A DNA stretch of 21,662 bases from the NCBI GenBank assembly GCA_013423325.1, contig BLJB01000129.1, positions 1 to 21,662 on the forward strand, written 5' to 3'. Below are positions 1 to 9,918 of this stretch, one piece after another (within the stretch, counting starts at the first letter, position 1; each line of letters opens with the position of its first letter). Source of the DNA: Usnea hakonensis. Its lineage: Eukaryota > Ascomycota > Lecanoromycetes > Lecanorales > Parmeliaceae. A program made the position numbers and the translations under genes. Under the pieces are notes generated by a model, which saw nothing but the letters and a program-made list of their open reading frames with translations, was not told the DNA's origin and searched no databases.

Positions 1-393
1 GTATGTGGCTGCGCACGTTTCGGTATTATACACTAGCGTTGGCTGAGGTTTAAAAGCAACCTCGCATCAACCCCAGCCCTAAGTACCAGTGACCGCTACT
101 TTAGCCTGCCCTCCTTCACCACCCACAGCAGCGCAAACTTCATCTGTCGCCCGCCCTCGTACGGAGTACAAACTTAGAGTATCTTGCTCATATCGAGGTA
201 TTTGTTTGTCGCCTCGTTGTTATCTTCGCGTTCCCTTTGCGCCATGGGTCTACGGTATGTTGCTCGGTCGTATTTGTTATGGTCCTGTTTGCGCCTGCAT
301 TGATCTTTGGCGTGCTTAGCTGCCTTGTTATGCTTATGCATTCACAACTCAACGCACGAACATTATGCTAATCAACCTTGATTCTAAAAAAGA
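1..393. other. non-coding flank upstream of the first gene
   Basis: No gene is recognisable here. A 76-codon open frame at 89-319 has low-complexity, cysteine-scattered content and no family resemblance, so I do not call it. The stretch most likely holds the promoter and 5' leader of the gene starting at 394. A TACGGAGTA word sits at 160-168 and recurs as its reverse complement elsewhere in the window. Confidence 0.5.
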
Positions 394-1875
394 ATGTATT
401 GCGAGCCTGACGCTACCAACTCCAAAGCCACGATCAAAGCAGATCCTACGGCCCCGGCGCGATCAGTAATTCGACGCCAACGTACCGTCAGATACAGCTC
501 AAATGTTCGCGATCATCAGTCAGCCCTTTCCGCACTACTGTCCCATAGCCAAAACCGCTCCCAGGGTCCCATGCGAGTTGTAGCAGACCGACGTTCACTA
601 CTCGAGGACATACGCCGACAGGATCGAAGCGCCGCTTCTTTCGTATCGAATCCTAACGATTCTCACGACGTCGAAGCAGAGGCGGATTTGGCACATTCCG
701 AAGCCAGCCAGCGCAGTCGCTTGGAGAGCGGACGCGCACTTTTGAGAGATGCACTGAGCTACGAGCGCCCCAGCCGGCGCTCAAGAATTCCTCAGCAGTC
801 AACATCCACTGAAGGCCCTGCAGCGACGGTCCTTTGGCGGCCAGGTGTTGGGGAGGGTACTGAAGAGTCACGGAGCTCAGCCAGGACAGAAGGAGTAAGG
901 TCGCCGCCTCCGCAATACTTGCCGACACCACCTTACATGTCAGGCGACACCTCGATCCGGTCCACTCTACACGTTCCGTCGCCTCGATTGGGGACCGCTT
1001 TGCTGACTCCTAGATTTGCACCGGCTCACAGACTAGATAGCGAGGATGAATCTCGAGCTAACGTCGTGCGCGAGGACATCTTAGAACGGATCTCGTCGAG
1101 AATGGCGGAAGTTATGGATCCGGGAGAGCGCGAGTATATTGAAGGACACGCTGTGCAGATCGCCAGAATGAGGAGTCTTGACCCGAATGCGCTTACATCA
1201 GAAGTACGCGAGCAAGAGGCAGCGTATCTAGAGTTGATAGAGACACATTTGGAGCTGATGCGCAGCTTGAGAGACCATGACTTTGCTGAGCTTCCCCGTC
1301 TACGTCGGACGAGTCGTCCAATCCAAGCAATGTCAAGACCGGCACGTAGACATCGTCGTCAAAACGACTTTGACGGCCTCGGTGACCGGGAGCGCAGCTT
1401 CAGTCCTGATGACGACCAATGGGAGACTATGCTCACAACGATTCCCCCAGATGAAAGGGTCCCTAGCGCCCACTCTTCCTTCAGATCAGTGACCGTGTCG
1501 TCAACTTCTCCTTCATCCGATCCCACGTCATCCTACGACACCATGGTTACCGCGCCTTCCACTAACACTGAACTTGAAATCTGTCCAGCAGAGTACCCCG
1601 ACACCGAGGACGACGCTATTGATGCATTTGACGCGCAAGTTGCACAAGTTGAGAGCCAAGCCAATCGCATTGAAACACTTTCTCAAAGACTCGATCATCA
1701 GCAACACCGAAACGAGCATATTGCGAGGCATCGGCAGATGTTTGAGCGAGAACAAGAATTGCAACAGATGGAGGCCAATCTACACAGACTTGAGCGACAA
1801 TTGTCCGAAGAACGTCCAGTCACTGCAGGACGACACGTTGGCATGAGTGTGCGCACAGCCCGCGAGAGACTGTGA
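394..1875 (+). CDS. uncharacterised 493-aa protein with C-terminal coiled coil
   Basis: A single uninterrupted reading frame of 493 codons, much longer than chance allows in this composition, and with strong non-random content. The first 220 residues are Ser/Arg/Pro-rich and look disordered. Residues about 225-305 are charged and helical. Residues about 325-350 contain a compact block (DGLGDRERSFSPDDD, then WETMLTT and PPDE) that I recall, unverified, from uncharacterised ascomycete proteins. Residues about 405-480 form a heptad-rich Gln/Glu/Arg coiled coil. No signal peptide, membrane segment or catalytic motif is visible. The start has A at -3 (AAGAATG); an upstream exon cannot be excluded. 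Its 3' end converges on the kinase gene ending at 2390. Function unknown; a scaffold or adaptor role would only be a guess from the architecture. Confidence 0.8.
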   Translation: MYCEPDATNSKATIKADPTAPARSVIRRQRTVRYSSNVRDHQSALSALLSHSQNRSQGPMRVVADRRSLLEDIRRQDRSAASFVSNPNDSHDVEAEADLAHSEASQRSRLESGRALLRDALSYERPSRRSRIPQQSTSTEGPAATVLWRPGVGEGTEESRSSARTEGVRSPPPQYLPTPPYMSGDTSIRSTLHVPSPRLGTALLTPRFAPAHRLDSEDESRANVVREDILERISSRMAEVMDPGEREYIEGHAVQIARMRSLDPNALTSEVREQEAAYLELIETHLELMRSLRDHDFAELPRLRRTSRPIQAMSRPARRHRRQNDFDGLGDRERSFSPDDDQWETMLTTIPPDERVPSAHSSFRSVTVSSTSPSSDPTSSYDTMVTAPSTNTELEICPAEYPDTEDDAIDAFDAQVAQVESQANRIETLSQRLDHQQHRNEHIARHRQMFEREQELQQMEANLHRLERQLSEERPVTAGRHVGMSVRTARERL

Positions 1876-2389
1876 GATGGAGGTGATGGGTTTATGTCAA
1901 AAGCAACTATTTAAGCGGCTTATATTCAGGTCTACCCACGAGAGATACTTTTAATATCGTACCCGTGCGTGCTTCGCTGGGTAAATACGCTGCTTTTTGA
2001 ATCTCATCCCTTCGCAGATCCTATGCCTTGCGACAAGAGGAGTTCGCTCAAAAACCTTCGCCTCGCCTGTTGCTTGTAGCGAGGAAATCACTTTGAAGTA
2101 AATCCAACCGACTGTGTGATGCATCGAGACAGCCAGCACCTGGAAGGATGGGGACGTTTGTTCAAGGCCTTTGGTAGAATCTACTCATTTACCCAATGTA
2201 TTATACTTATGTAGGGATGGCTGGTCTGCCAAAGTCAAGACCATCTTCCGATTCTTTGGCCCGGCAGTCAATTTGCGAGAGGACTATGCATAAATCGATT
2301 TCCATTGAGCCTCCGCTGACATTGTATTCCTATCTACTCAAGAATCCTTTGGCATAGACAGCATAGGCTACTTTAAGCAGCGGTTTCGC
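1876..2389. other. convergent intergenic region
   Basis: This 514-bp stretch separates the 3' ends of two convergent genes and should hold both 3' untranslated regions. I see no RNA gene, repeat or conserved frame in it. Confidence 0.5.
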
Positions 2390-3236
2390 CTATCTTAAAT
2401 CGTGTTGACCTCCAGGATTCCAACTTTCATCCTCCTTGCTGACTACTATTTCTTGGACATCCAGTCTCTGATCCACGATCTGCCTTCCATTGACAAGATC
2501 GATCTCATCAGCCCTGGAACCTGCCTCCCCTTCATCCTTTACAATACCAGCCGCAACGTGCCTCAACACCAACCGTCTTCTTGCGGTTTCGAAATCCACC
2601 TCCACAAACCATAACTCGTCCATCAATTTGGCAGCTTCTCTCCATAATCCTTGATTTAGACTCAAGTAGTTCCCTTCCAGAATCACAACCCTTGACGTGG
2701 GGTGTATCTGTATGTCGTCAGCAATCGGATCCTTAATGGCGTGATCGAATGACGGCGCATAAATGATTTTCGATTCTGGCAAAAGTGGTGTCCGCAGTTC
2801 CTTGACCAGCTCAAGGAAGGCTTTGTCGTCAAATGTGAACGCTGCTCCGCGACGACGATGGGCAGTAGTAGGGTCGGGCATTGCTGATAGTTGGGCGCGG
2901 GAAAGGTGATAGCCGTCCATGGGGACTGATGTTGCAATGGACGTGAAAGCGCAGCCTGGAGCTTGCTCATTGTGGATAGCGTTCACTCGCTCTACTACGA
3001 CTTTGGCAAGGATTGTTTTGCCTGCAATGCGCGTGAATGAGCAGAAGAGACGCTAGCTAATGCTACTAGGTTGTGTACCTGAGCCAGGAATACCAGACAC
3101 TGCTATGAGCAGCCGCTTTGAGGTGGGCGTTGCTTTGTAGTTGCCTTGAAACGGTCATAATCATGGCTTTGGACGCTAACTTCGATTGATGCTCACTCCA
3201 GGTTTTTTGGACCAACCTATCCAGCTGCTCCTCCAT
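2390..3236 (-). CDS. P-loop kinase, uridine kinase/YFH7-like family
   Basis: Three exons on the minus strand: 3236-3197, 3144-3079 and 3021-2390, giving 245 aa. Introns are 52 nt (donor GTGAGC, acceptor AAG) and 57 nt (donor GTACAC, acceptor GCAG). The second intron splits the P-loop, and splicing rebuilds GIPGSGKT at residues 31-38, preceded by KRLLIAVS. Further family marks are MDGYH at 70-74 (substrate-side motif of the uridine kinase/phosphoribulokinase fold), LEGNYLSL near 150-157, and an Arg-rich RRRLVLRH segment near residues 180-188 that fits the lid. The C-terminus (NGRQIVDQRLD, then SKEDESW) resembles fungal YFH7/YggC-type kinases. The family phosphorylates small molecules with ATP; the physiological substrate here cannot be told from sequence, and nucleoside, pantothenate-like or other substrates are possible. 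It lies head-to-tail downstream of the MCP2-like gene. Confidence 0.9.
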
Positions 3237-3570
3237 CCTGATGGGAATAATGCTCTTTAAACGCAGGAGATAGGAGCTACGAGTATGGGGAGTAGAAGCC
3301 GGTCAAATCAGCTACGTACCGTAGACGAGGCGAAACAGAGGAGCTTGCTCGCTGCCGTAGTACGAATACTTTAGCCTTTTGTGTTCTCTCGATTTCAACA
3401 AGTTCTCGCTTCCGGTGCATTTAAGTACTCATACCCTGTTAGCTTGCGCAATAACGCTGTCGCCCAGGAAATACGAAAGAAAAAATTACTGAGTTATCGT
3501 TACAAAGATCAAGTGCATGCGCCCGCAGCGCCCATTTGTTTCAAGGTCCAATTCATCCAAGAACATCATG
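3237..3570. other. intergenic region between two minus-strand genes
   Basis: This 334-bp gap runs from the 3' end of the MCP2-like gene to the start of the P-loop kinase gene. It should hold the kinase promoter. An 87-codon plus-strand frame (3381-3644) runs antisense into the MCP2-like terminal exon and is not credible. I see no distinct regulatory element. Confidence 0.45.
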
Positions 3571-5769
3571 CTAGATGCTTGCCACTGGAGAAAGACCTGC
3601 AAAACGCCGAAAAGAAATGTAGTATTGATACAGAGACAGCTTAATTTCGATCCTTGTAAAAGACGCCCAAGCCCTTAAAAGCCGAAAGATATTGGACGGC
3701 CACAACACATTGCCGCTTTGGCCGATTGTTTCCAATTGCTCCTGGAGTACCGTCTTACTGCAGTAGTGAGCTAGAATCATGAAGTTGCGGACCGGACCTT
3801 CACGAGTATGCAAATTCTCGTCGAGGCTGCGAGCTTTACGAAGTCAGCAAGCGACTTCCAGGAAGTTGGGCGACTATGATACCACATACTTAGATCATTA
3901 GTTTTCAATATGAGAAGAATGATCCGCGGAATTTTGCCCAATAATTGTACCAACTTCCCTTCGTCAGCAATGACACATATCAGAGAATGGAATTTAAGGG
4001 GACAACCTCCTGCAACATGCCTTGTCCCATTGCACCAGAGATTTCCTCCTTTTCCTGATCGGATCTCGTAGACACTACTGATTTGGTAGCAGTCATGTAG
4101 TCCCTTCCGGTAATGGCGCTCGCGAAAAGAGGGAATTGAGCGTCGGTAATTCCTGCGACGTCATACGCGTATTTACGCATACGTATTTCGTCGGCATCTA
4201 TGACAGCAAGCCAAAGCTTCGCATAATCTCGCCGAAGCTGCTTTGGTATATCCCTGTAGAGACCATGATCATAGAGTATGATGTCGAAGTTAGGCTTCCT
4301 CCGACCCTTGTGCTTGCGGATCGCAATGTTCCCCCCGTGCGGGTCACAATGAAGAAGCGTGTCCCCGAAAATCATCTCGTTAAATATATGTGCCAAGGCC
4401 GCAGAGACCTCGTCACGATCGATGTCATTGGAGTCGAGGTAGTTCAGATCGTCAGTCCTGTGACCAGATACTTGATGAGTATTGCGTCAGCCTATGTCCT
4501 CGTGGGTGAAATTTGAATCATGCGATCAGTCTTTGGAGTGACTCTATCCCGCACAATGTCTCGCGACCAAGAAAGCATCCTCAATAGCGCACAACAGTTT
4601 CAAGATCATGACCTACCGTTTTCCATTACTAAGATCCGTCTGATACCCCATATTACGTCAGGTACTACCAGAGGTGAATTGTACATTTTTGCAAAGTGCT
4701 CCTTCGTACGCAATCCATTTCTTCCTTCGAGAGCGAAGTCCAATTCTAGAGGAAGCGAGGATTCCATCTCGTTTGAAAGCCATTCAAGGTCATATTCGGG
4801 AAAAAAGAACTTGACTATCGAAAATGTTGTTCGCGTCAAAAATAGATCAAGGGGTACCCATTCTTCCAGAGCTGGATGCTGCAGTTTCACAGCGACTTCC
4901 CGGCCAGTGCCCTTCATGCTCGCCAAATGAACTTGTGCGAGTGACGCTGCACCGATAGGTGTCTTCGTGAAATGGTCAAAATGTTCTTCAAGTGGTGATC
5001 CTGTGTCTTTCATAACCATGGCTGCTATCGAATCGTAAGATGACACTGGGCAGTGGTCTTGTAGCGGTATGAATGTTTCAGTCCATTCTTCCGGGAGCAG
5101 ATAGTTCATACTACTCAGGTGCTGCCCGAGTTTGATGAATATTGAGCCATTCTGCTTCAAGACTTCAAGGGTACGTTCCGCACACCTTTTGTGACATGCC
5201 CTTAACGCCATTTGCCATTTCCCCTCATCCTGTTCTCTAATCTTCAGTGTATACTGGTAGCTACAAGAATAAGCGTCAGCTGGATGACTAGTGGTACTAA
5301 AGGTGCCAAGTGACGGAGGGAGAACATACTCTCTGACGCATTGAACTAATGCATAGAATACACGCAAAGCCCTCTTCGCTGCAATATATCTATGCTTTGC
5401 GTCGTCGGAAAAGCCCCATATTGATCCAACGGCAAGTATCGCAAGGATCAATCCACGCCTGACACGCTTTTTGGCCTTAGATACAGGGACGAATTCCGAT
5501 GCAGGCGAGTCTTTCAGAGTGGATCCATCGAACGGGAGGCTACTGAAGGAAGATCTTCCCAATGTGAGGTCTTTCAATGTGATGGTTGTATTTAAGCTCC
5601 GTCTGGGTTGGGAGGCTTTCTGCGCACACAACTTCCATGGAGGCGAATCTGCAGCATTTGTTGTGAAAGAGGCCAAATAGGCAGCTTGCGTTTTTCTGTC
5701 TCTCAAGCACCTGTGGCACGTCCAGGAGCTAGTCTTGGCGATCGCATTCACGAATCTAAGATACTTCAT
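3571..5769 (-). CDS. MCP2: MCP2-like mitochondrial ABC1/ADCK (COQ8-like) atypical kinase
   Basis: Five exons on the minus strand: 5769-5330, 5260-4617, 4470-4007, 3953-3890 and 3833-3571, giving about 624 aa. Introns are 69, 146, 53, 56 nt. Family motifs: KLGQ at residues 190-193 (the KxGQ motif of ABC1/ADCK/UbiB kinases), GAAS at 250-253 in place of the glycine-rich loop, ATP-binding Lys 272 in EVAVKLQHP, catalytic HCDPHGGN at 402-409, and metal-binding YDHGLYR at 428-434 (DHG rather than DFG, as I recall for the MCP2 branch). The N-terminus (MKYLRFVNAIAK) is basic and fits a mitochondrial presequence, followed by a hydrophobic segment near residue 108. Yeast MCP2 is a mitochondrial membrane protein linked to lipid homeostasis. 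I chose the start at 5769 for its A at -3 and presequence-like start; an in-frame ATG at 5880 would add 37 residues. The 53-nt intron has a weak GTTGTC donor. Confidence 0.93.
5261..5329 (-). other. in-frame 69-nt intron of the MCP2-like gene
   Basis: The segment has a GTATGT donor, a GCTGACG branch-point-like sequence 16 nt before the end, and a TTCTTGTAG acceptor. Its length is a multiple of three and it has no in-frame stop, so naive reading keeps it as 23 extra residues. Splicing joins VRD to YQYTLK, which fits the family better than the retained version. Confidence 0.85.
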
Positions 5770-5973
5770 TCTTTGCTTAAGTACAGTGACAGCATGGGTT
5801 GCTGTTCGGCGCCAAGGGAATTGTTTCGGCCCTTTGGACGGAACTAAATCCGCGCGTAGAAGAAAAATTGGCGAAGACATGTCGACCTCGTTCGATGGAG
5901 CTAGCTCTCGTAGTCGAATGCGCCTCTTTTCGCAGTATCAGCGCTATCGACAAATTGTACCTCAATAAGAGTC
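5770..5973. promoter_or_regulatory. divergent promoter between the MCP2-like and small membrane-protein genes
   Basis: The two genes diverge across about 204 bp (93 bp if the MCP2-like protein starts at 5880). All promoter elements and both 5' leaders must fit here or within the first exons. I see no convincing TATA or CCAAT box. Confidence 0.45.
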
Positions 5974-6410
5974 ATGAGTCCCAAGCCATTGAAAGGCAAA
6001 CGCCTCTCGGAGATCCAGCTGTCCAGGACGTTCAATGGCAGGTAAGTCGAAAGGCTATCGTCGGAGCCAGGACTGTATTTGATCCACGGCTATTTAGGAC
6101 GCTGCTTGCACCAATAGTAGCCGTTACAATGGCGGGTTTACTCTTTGTCTATTCTCGCTCTTCCATTCACGCTGCTAAACGGAATGCGGCACGTCACAGA
6201 GCGGCTGATGGGGGTCAGATCAGCTGGTACAACGAAAGTCAACGGCGCCATGGAGCTTTGGAAAAGCCCCAAGAGCAGAACTTGATTAAACAATTGATTG
6301 CAGATACACAGGACAAAAGTGAGAAAGTAGTGGGAAGAGGGATTCGGCAGTCCGAGGAGGAAGAAGTACTCAGAGCGAGGAAAGGCAAGCAAGATAATGG
6401 CAGGCGATGA
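5974..6410 (+). CDS. small single-pass membrane protein, uncharacterised
   Basis: Two exons, 5974-6041 and 6098-6410, give 126 aa. The donor is a perfect AG|GTAAGT and the acceptor is TTTAG; the intron is 56 nt. The intron happens to be open in the downstream frame, so an unspliced reading from 5799 gives a longer but false 203-aa product. The spliced protein begins MSPKPLKGKRLSEIQLSRTF, has one hydrophobic segment near residues 24-43 (LLAPIVAVTMAGLLFVYSR), then a charged tail with HRAADGGQISWYNESQRRHG near 54-74, which looks conserved. The layout (short basic N-terminus, one membrane segment, charged tail) would suit a small mitochondrial inner-membrane or ER protein; this is inference. I know no function for it. 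It shares a short divergent promoter with the MCP2-like gene. Confidence 0.8.
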
Positions 6411-7006
6411 GATCAAATCTCGTTTCGAGTGATTATGTTACATGGCGCTGAAAAATGAAGCGATCACTTTCAGTACGAGTATTTGGCTTTGAAAGGCTCA
6501 GAAATCAGTCGATGAAGTGGCTAGTGTCCACCCAGTCCTGAAAGGCTGGCTACTGCCACTCAGCGACCGATTGCCAACGGCGGGAGAGGGGCAATTGGTG
6601 AAGGAAGGTCGAAACGTGTCAATAGATTGAAGATAAGAAAGAAGAAAATTGAGAAAAATCAGGCTGTTGCCCGCGGCAAAAGTCATAGTACAAGATGGAG
6701 ATATCACTTTGCGGAGAACATCGCTTATGTACAAATTTTATTCAACGTAGTCACAATTGCCAATAGTTTTCCTTCCGTACCTCAAGAAGTCACAAATCCT
6801 TGCGCCCTTGGGCAACAGTTGCTCACAAAAACCCCAGCTGGGCTTGACCGTTCTTGCAAAAACCTGTGGCCTTTACCAGCATATTTCCGGTTTCCCGAAA
6901 TTTGTACGCTCAGAAGTGCTTGTCAAAACGTCGCTATGCAAACTTGAGGTGAAAAGATCATGGACATCGAGGGTGATTTGAGCGTACGGTATGGAGAATG
7001 TAAGGC
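6411..7006. other. convergent intergenic region
   Basis: This 596-bp stretch separates the 3' ends of the small membrane-protein gene and the NAD+ carrier gene. A 106-codon plus-strand frame (6627-6947) and overlapping shorter frames show no domain, membrane segment or family resemblance. Nothing else is recognisable. Confidence 0.45.
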
Positions 7007-8239
7007 TCACGAAACAGCGTGGCCAAGTGCACTCTCGTTCGATTGATCATCGCGCTGAAGTTGGAGCATTGTCTTTTTGAGGTACTCAAACGTAAGAATT
7101 GTCGTCATGGCCGATGGCACAGCTCGTATCAAGTTCGTACCAAGGCCAGCGTAGAAACCTCGCCATCCTTCTTCCATGAGAATCGTTTTGCAAGTCTGCA
7201 CGGTGCCTCGATAGCGCAATTCATTCATGGCAGGTGTAGTGAAACCAGGTGGCCGTCCGTGATCACCTGATTTGGTTGAGATTCCTTCCAAGAGCCCTCC
7301 CTGTGATGCAGGGGTACTAGATGATCTTTGCTGCGTCTGCAGACGAGTTCGGACAACCTCATGGGGATAGGTAGCTGTGCTCGCGAGAACTTTACTCAAA
7401 AAAACGGCCAATGCCAAACCATAGAAGTGATGACTCCGGTCCTCGTCGGTTTCCTTCTGCCCTTTTCCAATGCCGGTGAACTTCTCCTTGAAGACTTCAT
7501 ATAAGGGAAATTGTATCGCCACGTGAGTCAACCCTAGTAAAGCTGGCGTGAGACCTGAATAAAAAGAAAGAATGCCTTCCGTGCGATACATGACCCTTGC
7601 TGCATCCCAGGTATTTCTATAATGCCAAGGAGCTTTGGAGTGATTGGTTGCTATTCTTGAGTTTGACTGAGACATTAGCCGCGTCTTGATGACCCAGATG
7701 GGATTTGTCGCCATGGTCGAGCATGCGCCTCCGCTAAGCGAAGCATACACATTTGCGAGGAACCAGTTGTCTAATCAGAAGACTCGATGAGCTGAGTTCC
7801 AGGCTCACTCATTGAATTGCTTACCTGTCCTTGTTCTAAAGAAAGTTTGTGCTTTGTTATACACTGTCAGATAGACAGCCCAAGTCGGCACGTAGCCTAA
7901 AAGCATTGGTCCGAGCCCTCGGTACATTCCCCGAAGACCTTCCTCGTTCCATATGGTGGCAGCAGTACCTTGGACCCCCCGGTATGCAGCAGTGGTGATC
8001 TTGACCCCATCGTTCGAAGCTCGAAAGCCGCCTTGGGCTTGTAATTTGGTCTTGATCACATCCAGTGGACAACTCACAAGCCCGGAAACGGCACCAGCAA
8101 TCCCCCCCGATAATGGGACTACATAGCCTTCGGGCACTTTTCTTATCCAACGCGCGAGACGGGTTTTCGGCGGGCGTGATCTCCCATTCTCGGTATCTTG
8201 AGCAGCGATTGGAGAAGTAGGATTCCGATCAAAGGACAT
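7007..8239 (-). CDS. mitochondrial NAD+ carrier, NDT1/YIA6 type (SLC25 family)
   Basis: Two exons, 8239-7825 and 7770-7007, give 392 aa; the 54-nt intron has donor GTAAGC and acceptor GATTAG and restores RTRTDNWFLANVY across the join. All three mitochondrial carrier signatures are present: PLDVIKTKLQ from residue 58, PIWVIKTRLM from 162 and PHEVVRTRLQ from 274. The Trp in the second signature and the segments GYVPTWAVYLTVY and LLGLTHVAIQFPLYE resemble yeast YIA6/YEA6, which import NAD+ across the inner membrane. The related pyrimidine-nucleotide carrier RIM2 shares the PIW signature and is the main alternative. There are six predicted membrane helices in three repeats. The extra length over the usual 300-370 aa comes from the N-terminal 38 residues and a Ser/Gly-rich insert near 285-310. 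The promoter is shared with QCR7. Confidence 0.92.
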
Positions 8240-8681
8240 CTCTGGGAAGACAGAGGCCGGAGAAGACTCAGCAAGGCATCAGGCAGGGTAAAGTCGTTGA
8301 TTACTGGCAGTCAACCCTGCGGTGAGATTTCAACGATTTGGCAGCTTCATCCCGAGTGAAGGCAATTGGTGATCTTTAGAAAGCGGAGTTCAGTTTAGAC
8401 TCGGGCGATTGGATACAGCCAACTGTCGAGCAGAGAAAGCAGACCTTTGGAATGAATATATGCTCGGGTCGCTCTTGTTCTCCGCTGCCCAGCATATTTA
8501 CTCGAAGCGTTGCGGCAAGTCTAGCTTACTTTTAGTGCCCGAAGCATATATAACGGTTACCTTGTTACTTTACATTACAATACCGAAACCAAATACAAGG
8601 CGCGCAACCTCCGATCTCCAGCATAGCATCTCAGGACTCAAAACCCAATACTGCTCAATTCAACGTCAACCATCGGCAATT
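8240..8681. promoter_or_regulatory. divergent promoter of NAD+ carrier and QCR7, with CCAAT and TATA-like boxes
   Basis: This 442-bp region separates two divergent genes for mitochondrial proteins. ATTGG (CCAAT on the minus strand) occurs at 8365-8369 and 8408-8412, about 43 bp apart; such boxes are bound by the HAP/CBC complex, which controls respiratory genes in fungi. TATATAA at 8547-8553 lies 129 bp before the QCR7 start. An in-frame ATG at 8409 upstream of QCR7 would add 91 residues not found in this family, so it is not used. Confidence 0.5.
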
Positions 8682-9297
8682 ATGTCGGCACCGTCACTTG
8701 CGGGATACATCGTCAAAAGACCATGGTTAAAGCGCTGGATGATGCCCCTAGCCAATTGGTACGCCGATGCTGCTGGATATAGGAAACTCGGCCTCAGGTA
8801 ATCAACCACTCATCTCATCCGAGAATGGGAATGGCGTAATCCAATTGTCATTGTCTGAAAGCTCTGCATTACAAACTGCAGTACCTATGTGAAAGCTCGG
8901 GCTGACTTCGAGGACTTCAAGGGCCGATGATCTTATTCCTGAAGAGTCTGATACAGTCCTACTTGCCTTGAAACGATTGCCCCCTAAGGAAGCGTATGAC
9001 CGTGTCTTTCGACTCCGAAGAGCTTTTCAGGTATGATACAGTGATTTCTGTTGCTTTATTGGGTTGCCCGCAGGCTGTTGACTTGTTTCAGTGCTCTCTT
9101 GCCCACCAATTGCTGCCCAAGGATCAGCAAACGAAGCCGGAAGAGGTGACACACGTTTAAAGTGTTTACAGTCCTTATTACCCGCTTATCATTCATAGGA
9201 TTACGCGTATCTTTCGCCCATTATCAAAGAAATCGAGTCCGAATCGAGGGAGCGCGATGACTTGGAAGCAATGGTTGTTAGCAAGAGGAAGAAGTGA
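8682..9297 (+). CDS. QCR7: cytochrome bc1 complex subunit 7 (ubiquinol-cytochrome c reductase 14 kDa subunit)
   Basis: Four exons, 8682-8797, 8922-9030, 9092-9145 and 9199-9297, give 125 aa, the usual length of QCR7. Introns are 124, 61, 53 nt with donors GTAATC, GTATGA and GTGACA, and all frames join exactly. Conserved segments are visible: YIVKRPWLKRWMMPLANWY near the N-terminus, GYRKLGLRADDLIPEE across the first junction, LPPKEAYDRVFRLRRAFQ before the second, and LLPKDQQTKPEED across the third. The C-terminus is a charged helix ending in KRKK. The protein is a matrix-side supernumerary subunit of respiratory complex III, needed for assembly around cytochrome b. The start at 8682 gives the family-standard N-terminus. 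Confidence 0.97.
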
Positions 9298-9918
9298 AAT
9301 AAGAAGAACATATCAAGAGCCAGTAGTACTCTGAGTATTCCATCTGCACACTTCTTGTTCCGGGCAAGAAGCCTCTGCATTAGCTGTACATAGACAAATG
9401 GACTTCGAAATCAACCTACAGGCCCCTACCTACTTTACGTCTACGGCGGAACTCAAGTATCTTGGCACTAATAATTTGAACCTCTTATCATTCGAAGTAA
9501 GAGCATACGCATTATTACTAAGCAGGAAGGAATGTTTGCACCCAAATTTGATTCTCGAAGACTCCTGTCTTGACTCCTCGTCCCTTTTGGACAATTGACG
9601 AGAAAGTTCCTAATAAGCTTGGAAGTTCTACCAGTCTTGCATTAATTCATAAGAAATGTTAGAAATTTATGTCCCCTAGGTTGTGCGCTTCACGTGAAGC
9701 GCTCGGGTTGAGTACTCGAGAAAAAGATCGGTCAGAAATTAGATACCCTAAGTTCCCAACTGTGTACCTGCAGAGCTTCAAGAAAATAAAGTGGTCACAT
9801 GCAGTCCCGTAATCACTGCAACAACACTGCACGGGGATTGCGGAAAGAACGAAATCCTGTTTGAATATGTACCAAGACCGGCAAAGCTGGGAAGCCAGTG
9901 TGGTCAGAGCACCCTACT
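9298..9918. other. convergent intergenic region
   Basis: This 621-bp stretch lies between the 3' ends of QCR7 and the DNA glycosylase gene. A 66-codon frame at 9398-9598 has no family resemblance. A 16-mer AGTACTCTGAGTATTC at 9325-9340 recurs with one change at 16340-16355. No gene is seen. Confidence 0.45.

Noticed and set aside
89..319. 76-codon plus-strand frame
   Set aside because: Unpatterned composition with scattered cysteines and no family resemblance; more likely leader sequence of the following gene.
4136..4930. Two plus-strand frames of 126 and 136 codons
   Set aside because: Both are antisense shadows of MCP2-like exons and their intron.
6627..6981. Overlapping 106- and 74-codon plus-strand frames
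   Set aside because: No domain, membrane segment or conserved pattern; they lie in a convergent 3' region.
8409..8681. In-frame upstream ATG that would extend QCR7 by 91 residues
   Set aside because: The extension has no family counterpart; the ATG at 8682 gives the standard QCR7 N-terminus and length.
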